DNA of 64,000 nucleotides from Panulirus ornatus (Eukaryota > Arthropoda > Malacostraca > Decapoda > Palinuridae): assembly GCF_036320965.1 (NCBI RefSeq), contig NC_092241.1:21208772-21272771 (forward strand), written 5' to 3'. Every line of letters starts with the position of its first letter. Position 1 is the stretch's first letter. Positions 50,240 through 64,000 of this stretch are shown in pieces. Made by a program: the position numbers and the translations under genes. Under the pieces are notes generated by a model. The model was not told the origin of the DNA, did no database searches, and saw only the letters and a program-made list of their open reading frames with translations.

Positions 50240-51453
50240 ATGTGTAACATAACATTAATTTTTATGCACACAGGCCTTACGAGCGAGTTGTGCACATCGT
50301 GGGCATGACTGTGTCAAGAGTGAGGGACATAGTCAACACCACCACCACAGCCTCCTCCCCTTCCACACCGGCACCACCAACACCTACATCGGCTGTTGGT
50401 GATAACTTTACTCTCCGTGCAATACGGCGTCATATCCACAAGAAGTTCTCGGAAGAGCAATATTTAACACTGAGAGTCATATCAGCGGACCTGAAAACTC
50501 ATGGTATCCTCCCGGAGAATACTTCACACAACAGTTTGGCGGATCCTTCACACCATGGGATTTCAATAAGACTGTCACAGCGAAAGATGTATGTAAGGAG
50601 GGAATCGCTGGACGTTGTGTGTGTACAGCGCCACCGAGAGGAGGGAAGGAAGGTGGTATATGTGGATGAGACGTGGTTTACCACCAGGATGGGCCATAGT
50701 AGGGAGTGGGTAGATACCACACAGGCCCCAAGCAACACCACGGTACAGTCGTTAGGTACCACCTGGTGAAGGGAAGTGATTTGTAGTGGTCACAGGTGGC
50801 ACGGACGAAGGCTTTGTTGACGACTCATACCTGTGCTACCCAGCCAAGACCAACCAGGGTGATTATCATGGAGAAATGAATGCCGAACTGTTCCTGCGAT
50901 GGCTAACAACGCAGCTCCTTCCGTCACTGCCAGAGCCATCGGTACTTGTGCTCGACAATGCACCATACCACAGCCAGCTGACGGAGGAGAGTCGATACCC
51001 TACCACAGCCACCAGGAAGGCGGACCTCATCAGGTGGCTGGAGCAGCGCAAGATTTCCATCCCACCTGCTGCTGCCACTCGCCCTGAGCGCTGGTCCTCT
51101 GCCAGCAGAACCGTCCACAGCCCCAGTATAAGATCGACAACACCATCCGTATGTGGAGCCACGAGGTCATACGGTTCCCACCTGGCCACCCCGAGCTCGA
51201 CGCCATCGAGCAAGTATGGGGATTAATGAAGCGTCATGTTCGCTCCACACTCCAGCGGTTTACCCGGACGGACCTAAAGGCAAGACAGAAAGAAGTCAGG
51301 CAATTGGTACACAAGGACGTGTGGGCGGGAGCTGTTCAGCACTCCCGTAAATTTGAAGAAGAATACCGGAGGACTGACAACATACACGAGGGAGTCGAAC
51401 CCGTTATTATTAACATCGCCAGTGATGATGAAGACGATGACGTTTTCTGTGAT

Positions 51454-51457
<4 letters not shown>
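50240..51457 (+). pseudogene. Broken DDE transposase, IS630-Tc1-mariner superfamily
   Basis: Three catalytic motifs occur in order: VVYVDETWF (50657-50683, first Asp), LVLDNAPYH (Asp codon 50954) and LDAIEQVWGLMKRHV (Glu codon 51208). The second Asp and the Glu are ~84 codons apart, wider than classic Tc1 or mariner and like the DD82E (Sailor) group. An N-terminal DNA-binding-like part (FTLRAIRRHIHKKF) lies at 50410-50450. The frame is broken. RILHTMGFQ is in another frame at 50540-50566; a shift near 50775 separates the first motif from the second; another near 51085 separates the second from the Glu block. The C-terminus is acidic (SDDEDDDVF) and runs into (TA)n. The enzyme would cut and paste the transposon; this copy is dead as read. 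Confidence 0.82.
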
Positions 51458-51535
<78 letters not shown>

Positions 51536-51548
51536 ATTCATTCATTAA
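51453..51548. repeat. (TA)n and T run after the transposase
   Basis: TA array then about 17 T and ATTCATTCATTAATTTT, the tail side of the minus-strand LINE fragment R11. Confidence 0.95.

Positions 51549-51866
<318 letters not shown>

Positions 51867-51935
<69 letters not shown>
51867..51935. repeat. (TA)n between R11 and R12
   Basis: TA array ending in CATTTTATTTATTTATTTT, the tail of R12. Confidence 0.95.
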
Positions 51936-51938
<3 letters not shown>

Positions 51939-51954
51939 TTTATTTATTTATTTT

Positions 51955-55502
<3,548 letters not shown>

Positions 55503-55511
55503 ATAGATAAT

Positions 55512-55513
<2 letters not shown>

Positions 55514-55584
<71 letters not shown>

Positions 55585-55592
55585 CATATATA

Positions 55593-55674
<82 letters not shown>

Positions 55675-55678
55675 TTTA
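55514..55678. repeat. (TA)n with a TCGCA interruption, then T run
   Basis: TA array interrupted by ATATCGCATATA at 55579-55590 and followed by a T run. R14 (+) and R15 (-) meet tail to tail around it. Confidence 0.96.
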
Positions 55679-57535
<1,857 letters not shown>

Positions 57536-57543
57536 AAAAAAAA

Positions 57544-57562
57544 GATATATATATATATATAT

Positions 57563-57617
<55 letters not shown>

Positions 57618-57621
57618 TTTT
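57544..57621. repeat. (TA)n with a TCGCA interruption, then T run
   Basis: TA array with ATCGCATATA at 57561, then T run. It is the third array in 2 kb with this same interruption. Confidence 0.96.
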
Positions 57622-59692
57622 GCTTTGTCGCTGTCTCCCGCGTTTGCGAGGTAGCGCAAGGAAACAGACGAAAGAAATGGCCCAACCCACCCCCATACCC
57701 ATGTATATACATACGTCTACACACGCAAATATACATACCTACACAGCTTTCCATGGTTTACCCCAGACGCTTCACATGCCCTGATTCAATCCACTGACAG
57801 CACGTCAACCCCGGTATACCACATCGATCCAATTCACTCTATTCCTTGCCCTCCTTTCACCCTCCTGCATGTTCAGGCCCCGATCACACAAAATCTTTTT
57901 CACTCCATCTTTCCACCTCCAATTTGGTCACCCACTTCTCCTCGTTCCCTGCACCTCCGACACATATATCCTCTTAGTCAATCTTTCCTCACTCATTCTT
58001 TCCATGTGCCTAAACCATTTCAAAACACCCTCTTCTGCTCTCTCAACCACGCTCTTTTTATTTCCACACATCTCTCTTACCCTTACGTTACTTACTCGAT
58101 CAAACCACCTCGCACCACACATTGTCCTCAAACATCTCATTTCCAGCACATCCATCCTCCTGCGCACAACTCTATCCATAGCCCACGCCTCGCAACCATA
58201 CATAAATTGTTGGAACCACTATTCCATCAAACATAACCATTTTTGCTTTCCGAGATAATGTTCTCGACTTCCACACATTCTTCAAGGCTCCCAGAATTCT
58301 CGCCCCCTCCCCCACCCTATGATCCACTTCCACTTCCATGGTTCCATCTGCTGCCAGATCCACTCCCAGATATCTAAAACACTTTACTTCCTCCAGTTTT
58401 TCTCCATTCAAACTTACCTCCCAATTGACTTGACCCTCAACCCTACTGTACCTAATAACCTTGCTCTTATTCACATTTACTCTTAACTTTCTTCTTTCAC
58501 ACACTTTACCAAACTCAGTCACCAACTTCTGCAGTTTCTCACATGAATCAGCCACCAGCGCTGTATCATCAGCGAATAACAACTGACTCACTTCCCAAGC
58601 TCTCTCATCCCTAACAGACTTCATACTTGCCCCTCTTTCCAAAACTGTTGCATTCACCTCCCTAACAACCCAATCCATAAACAAATTAAACAACCATGGA
58701 GACATCACACACCCCTGCCGCAAACCTACATTCACTGAGAACCAATCACTTTCCTCTCTTCCTACACGGACACATGCCTTACAACCTCGATAAAAACTTT
58801 TCACTGCTTCTCACAACTTGCCTCCCTCACCATATATTCTTAATACCTTCCACAGAGCATCTCTATCAACTCTATCATATGCCTTCTCCAGATCCATATA
58901 TGCTATATACAAATCCATTTGCTTTTCTAAGTATTTCTCACATACATTCTTCAAAGCAAACACCTTTATCCACACATCCTCTACCACTTCTGAAACCACA
59001 CTGCTCTTCCCCAATCTGATGCTCTGTACATGCCTTCACCCTCTCAATCAATACCCTCCCATATAATTTACCAGGAATACTCAACAAACTTATACCTCTG
59101 TAATTTGAGCACTCAGTCTTATCCCCTTTGCCTTTGTACAATGGCACTATGCACGCATTCCGCCAATCCTCAGGCACCTCACCATGAGTCATACATACAT
59201 TAAATAACCTTACCAACCAGTCAATAATACAGTCACCCCCTTTTTTAATAAATTCCACTGCAATACCATCCAAACCTGCTGCCTTGCCGGCTTTCATCTT
59301 CCGCAAAGCTTTTACTACCTTTTCTCTGTTTACCAAATCATTTTCCCTAACCCTCTCACTTTGCACACCACCTCGACCAAAACACCCTATATATGCCACT
59401 CTATCATCAAACACATTCAACAAACCTTCAAAATACTCACTCCATCTCCTTCTCACATCACCACTACTTGTTATCACCTCCCCATTTGCGCCCTTCACTG
59501 AAGTTCCTATTTGCTCCCTTGTCTTACGCACTTTATTTACCTCCTTCCAGAGCATCTTTTTATTCTCCCTAAAATTTAATGATACTCTCTCACCCCAACT
59601 CTCATTTGCCCTCTTTTTCACCTCTTGCACCTTTCTCTTGACCTCCTGTCTCTTTCTTTTATACATCTCCCACTCAATTGCATTTTTTCCCT
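57622..59692 (-). mobile_element. RTE-like LINE R16, 5'-truncated
   Basis: Short-type 3' UTR 57622-57804. The coding part extends from the linker (KNAIEWEMYKRKRQEV near 59680) through [27 protein letters not shown] (here [11 protein letters not shown]), [22 protein letters not shown] to the C-terminus. Defects: +1 insertions near 58203 (CATACATAAATTG) and near 58968 (CACCTTTATCC), and a nonsense change near 58811 (KL-stop-EAV). The upstream end joins R17 head to head without any microsatellite. Confidence 0.92.
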
Positions 59693-61240
59693 ATTGGCGG
59701 AATGCGTGCATAGTGCCATTGTACAAAGGCAAAGGGGATAAGAGTGAGTGCTCAAATTACAGAGGTATAAGTTTGTTGAGTATTCCTGGTAAATTATATG
59801 GGAGGGTATTGATTGAGAGGGTGAAGGCATGTACAGAGCATCAGATTGGGGAAGAGCAGTGTGGTTTCAGAAGTGGTAGAGGATGTGTGGATCAGGTGTT
59901 TGCTTTGAAGAATGTATGTGAGAAATGCTTAGAAAAGCAAATGGATTTGTATGTAGCATTTATGGATCTGGAGAAGGCATATGTTAGAGTTGATAGAGAT
60001 GCTCTGTGGAAAGTATTAAGAATATATGGTGTGGGAGGAAAGTTGTTAGATGCAGTGAAAAGTTTTTATCGAGGATATAAGGCATGTGTACGTGTAGGAA
60101 GAGAGGAAAGTGATTGGTTCTCAGTGAATGTAAGTTTGCGGCAGGGGTGTGTGATGTCTCCATGGTTGTTTAATTTGTTTATGGATGGGGTTGTTAGGGA
60201 GGTGAATGCAAGAGTTTTGGAAAGAGGGGCAAGTATGAAGTCTGTTGGGGATGAGAGAGCTTGGGAAGTGAGTCAGTTGTTGTTCGCTGATGAATCAGCG
60301 CTGGTGGCTGATTCATGTGAGAAACTGCAGAAGCTGGTGACTGAGTTTGGTAAAGTGTGTGGAAGAAGAAAGTTAAGAGTAAATGTGAATAAGAGCAAGG
60401 TTATTAGGTACAGTAGTGTTGAGGGTCAAGTCAATTGGGAGGTGAGTTTGAATGGAGATAAACTGGAGGAAGTGAAGTGTTTTAGATATCTGGGAGTGGA
60501 TCTGGCAGCGGATGGAACCATGGAAGCGGAAGTGGATCATAGGGTGGGGGAGGGGGCGAAAATTCTGGGGGCCTTGAAGAATGTGTGGAAGTCGAGAACA
60601 TTATCTCGGAACGCAAAAATGGGTACGTTTGAAGGAATAGTGGTTCCAACAATGTTGTATGGTTGCGAGGCGTGGGCTATGGATAGAGTTGTGCGCAGGA
60701 GGATGGATGTGCTGGAAATGAGATGTTTGAGGACAATGTGTGGTGTGAAGTGGTTTGATAGAGTGAGTAACGTAAGGGTAAGAGAGATGTGTGGAAATAA
60801 AAAGATCGTGGTTGAGAGAGCAGAAGAGGGTGTTTTGAAGTGGTTTGGGCACATGGAGAGAATGAGTGAGGAAAGATTGACCAAGAGAATATATGTGTCG
60901 GAGGTGGAGGGAACGAGGAGAAGAGGGAGACCAAATTGGAGGTGGAAAGATGGAGTGAAAAAGATTTTGTGTGATCGGGGCCTGAACATGCAGGAGGGTG
61001 AAAGGAGGGCAAGGAATAGAGTGAATTGGAGCGATGTGGTATACAGGGGTTGACGTGCTGTCAGTGGATTGAATCAAGGCATGTGAAGCGTCTGGGGTAA
61101 ACCATGGAAAGCTTTGTAGGTATGTATATTTGCGTGTGTGGACGTATGTATATACATGTGTATTGGGCGGGGTTGGGCCATTTCTTTCGTCTGTTTCCTT
61201 GCGCTACCTCGCAAACGCGGGAGACAGCGACAAAGTATAA
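59693..61240 (+). mobile_element. RTE-like LINE R17, 5'-truncated, RT catalytic motif altered
   Basis: Starts at WRNACIVPLYKGKGDKSECSN and is open to VVYRG at 61053, then a short-type 3' UTR to 61240 (GGGAGACAGCGACAAAGTATAA). Motif C reads FADESALVA instead of FADDTALVA, motif A reads KAYVRVDRD instead of KAYDRVDRD, and motif B begins SLRQG instead of GLRQG. These point to a catalytically dead protein despite the open frame. The frame extends upstream into antisense R16 (from 59284), giving a 589-codon chimera that is not a gene. Confidence 0.9.
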
Positions 61241-61271
61241 TAAAAAAATAATAAATGATACATATATATGT

Positions 61272-64000
61272 ATAGGGGAGAATGAATACTTCCCACGCAT
61301 TCCTCAAGTGTCGTAAAAGGCGACTAAAGTTGACGACACCAGGGGGCTGGAAACCCTCCCCTCCTTGTATTTTAACTTTCTACAAGGGGAAACAGAAGAA
61401 GGAGTCACGCAGGAAGTGCTCATCATCCTCGAAAGCTCAGACTGGGGTGTCTAAATGTGTGTGGATGTAACCAAGATGAGAGAAAAGGAGAGGTAGGTAG
61501 TATGTTTGAGGAAAGGAGCCTGGTTGTTTTGGCTCTGAGTGAAACGAAGCTAAAGGATAAAGGGTAAGAGTGGTTTGGGAATGTGTTGGGTGTAAAGTCA
61601 GGGGTTAGTGAGAGGACAAGAGCAAGGGAAGGAGTAGCATTACTCCTGAAACATGAGTGATGGGAGTATGTGATAGAGTGTAAGAAAGTAAATTCTAGAT
61701 TGATATTGGTAAAGCTGAAAGTTGATGGAGACAGATGGGTGATTATTGGTGCAAAATCACGAGAGGCAAGTGTTTTGGGAGCAGCTGAGTGAGTGTGTTA
61801 GTAGTTTTGGTGCACGAGACCGGGTTATAGCGATGGGTGATTTGAATGCAAAGTTGCGTAATGTGGCAGTTGAGGGAATAATTGGTGTACATGAAGTGTT
61901 CAGTGATGTAAATGGAAATGGTGAAGAGCTTGTAGATTATGTGCTGAAAAAGGACTGGTGACTGCGAATACCTGGTTTAAAAAGAGAGATGTACATAATT
62001 ATACGTATGTAAGTGGGAGAGATGGCCAGACAGCGTTTTTGGATTTCGTGTTAATTGATATGCCCGTGAAAGCGAGACTTTTGGATGTTAATATGAGAGG
62101 TGCAACTGGAGGGATGTCTGATCATTATCTTGTGGAGGCGAAGGTGAAGATTTGTAGAGGTTTTCAGAAAAGAAGAGAGAATGTTGGGGTGAAAATTGTT
62201 TTGAGAGTAAGTGAGCTTGGGAAGGAGACTTGTGTGAGGAAGTACCAGGAGAGACTGAGTACAGAATGGAAAAAGGTGAGAATTAAGGCCGTAAGGGGAG
62301 TGGGGGAGGATTGGGATGTATTTAGGGAAGCAGTGATGGCTTGCGCAAAAGATGCTTGAGGCATGAGAAGCATGGGAGATGCGCAGATTAGAAAGGGTAG
62401 TGAGTGGTGGTATGAAGAAGTAAGATTATTAGTGAAAGAGAAGAGAGAGGTGTTTGGACGATTTTTGCAGGGAAATAAATCAAATGAGTGGGATATGTAT
62501 AAAAGACAGAGGCAGGAGGTCAAGACAAAGGTGGAAAAAGGTGAAAAAGAGGGCAAATGAGAGTTGGGGTGAGAGAGTATCATTTAGGGAGAATAAAAAG
62601 ATGTTTTGGAAGTAGGTAAATCAAGTGAGAAAGACAAAGGAACAAATGGGAACTTCAGTGAACGTGGCTAATGGGGAGGTGATAACAAGTAGTGGTGATG
62701 TGAAAAGGAGATGGAGTGTGTATTTTGAAGGTTTGTTGAATGTGTTTGATGATAGAGTGGCAGATATCGGGTATTTTGCTCGAGGTGATGCGCAAAGTGA
62801 GACAGTTAGGGAAAATGATTTGGTTAACAAAGAAGAGGTAGTAAAAGCTTTCCGGAAGATGAAAGCCTGCAAGGCAACGGGTTTGGATGGTATTGCGGTG
62901 GAATTTATTAAAAAAAGAGGGTGACTGGTTGATAAGGTTATTTAATGTATGTATGTCTCAGGTGAGGTGCCTGAGGATTAGCGGAATGCTTGCATAGTGC
63001 CATTGTATAAAGGCTAAGGGGATAAAAATGAGCGGTCAAATTACAGAGGTATAAGTTTGCTGAGCATTCCTGGGAAATCATATGGGAGAGTAATGATTGA
63101 AAGGGTGAAGGCATGTACAGAGCATCAGATTGGGGAAGAGCAGTGTGGTTTCAGAAGTGGTACGTGATGTGTGGATCAGGTGTTTACTTTGAAGAATATA
63201 TGTGAGAAATACTTAGAAAAGCAAATGGATTTGTATGTAGCATTTATGGATCTGGAGAAGGCATATGATAGAGTTGATAGAGATGTTCTGTGGAAGGTAT
63301 TAAGAATATATTGTGTGGGAGGCAAGTTGTTAGAAGCAGTGAAAAGTTTTTATCGACGATGTAAGGCATGTGTGTGTGTAGGAAGAGAGGAAAGTGATTG
63401 GTTCTCAATGAATGTTGGATTACGGCAGGGGTGCGTGATGTCTCTATGGTTGTTTAATTTGTTTATGGACGGAGTTGTTAGGGAGGTGAATGCAAGAGTT
63501 TTGGAAAGAGGGGCAAGTATGCAGTCTGTTGTGGATGAGAGAGCTTGGGAAGTGAGTCAGTTGTTGTTCGCTGATGATACAACGTTGGTGGCTAATTCGG
63601 GTGAAAAACTGCAGAAGCTAGTGACTGAATTTGGTAAAGTATGTGAAAGAAGAAAGCTGAGAGTAAATGTTGATAAGAGAAAGGCTATTAGGTACAGTAG
63701 GTTTGAGGGATATATCAACTGGGAGGTAAATTTGAGTGGAGAAATACTGAAGGAAGTGAAGTGTTTTAGATATCTGTTAGTGGATTTGGCTGCGGATGGA
63801 ACCATAGAAGCGGAAGAGAAACATAGGGTGGGGGAGGGGGCGAAAGGTCTGGGAGCGTTGAAGAAATGTGGAAGTCGAAAACATTATCTTGGAAAGCAAA
63901 ATTGGGTATGTTTGAAGGAATCGCAGTTCCAACAATGTTATATGGTTGCGAGGCGCGGGCTATGGATAGAGTTGTGCGCAGGAGGGTGGATGTGCTGGAA
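61272..64000 (+). pseudogene. RTE-like LINE R18, decayed, runs off the window
   Basis: 5' UTR from 61272 (ATAGGGGAGAATGAATACTT), start region near 61382, endonuclease blocks in shifting frames (VLALSETKL, ARDRVIAMGDLNAKL near 61815, GGMSDHYLVEAKVKI near 62110), linker (KGSEWWYEEVRLLVKEKREV near 62395), RT start (MKACKATGLDGIAVEF near 62862), [14 protein letters not shown] (63245), [19 protein letters not shown] (63418), LLFADDTTLVA (63563) and the thumb at the right edge. Many frameshifts and stops. With R8 and R10 it belongs to the older layer. Only a ~30-bp A/T tail separates it from R17. Confidence 0.9.

Noticed and set aside
57622..61240. Twin-priming inversion as the source of the R16/R17 pair
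   Set aside because: Twin priming leaves one 3' end; here both copies have complete 3' UTRs and overlap in sequence, so two separate elements are needed.

Overview
The window looks like non-genic, repeat-choked DNA from a eukaryote. Microsatellites kilobases long, several minisatellites and RTE-like and jockey/CR1-like non-LTR retrotransposons at many stages of decay suggest an arthropod, most plausibly a decapod crustacean. That assignment is inferred from repeat style; no host marker gene is present. I see no convincing host protein gene, tRNA or rRNA.

Layout. 1-3430: a 28-bp minisatellite running off the left edge. 3431-5270: plain AT-rich DNA. 5270-11240: remnants of two other LINE types (a decayed jockey/CR1-like element on +, a second copy on - tail to tail with it, a detached 3' tail, and a C-terminal scrap of another LINE). 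11825-12165: an old ~60-bp repeat. 13539-26830: a nested cluster of one RTE-like LINE family (copies R1-R9 here) separated by (TA)n arrays, with short SINE-like elements S1 and S2. 27255-32600: a 39-bp minisatellite; 32780-33540 a 34-bp one; 34238-34562 a 50-bp one. 35041-40190: (AAT)n on both sides of a full-span, old RTE copy (R10). 40805-49262: an 8.5-kb array of a 36-bp unit. 50240-51457: a broken DDE transposase of the IS630-Tc1-mariner superfamily. 51453-64000: a second RTE cluster (R11-R18) with the short element S3; R18 runs off the right edge.

How the parts relate. The RTE family has a ~125-bp 5' UTR, one ~998-codon ORF (APE-type endonuclease, then reverse transcriptase, then a Trp/Arg-rich C-terminus) and a 3' UTR ending in a conserved stem-loop followed by A-rich/(TA)n sequence. 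R2 (14921-18112) is nearly intact, with one internal stop. S1-S3 (~240 bp) share the 5' head and the 3' stem-loop of the LINE and look like its non-autonomous partner. Almost every end or break of these elements lies in (TA)n, or (TAA)n for R10. Either the family inserts into its own kind of microsatellite tail and so builds nests, or its tails seed the arrays; one copy (R11) shows an array that grew inside a UTR. I regard this LINE, short partner and microsatellite trio as the most interesting thing in the window.
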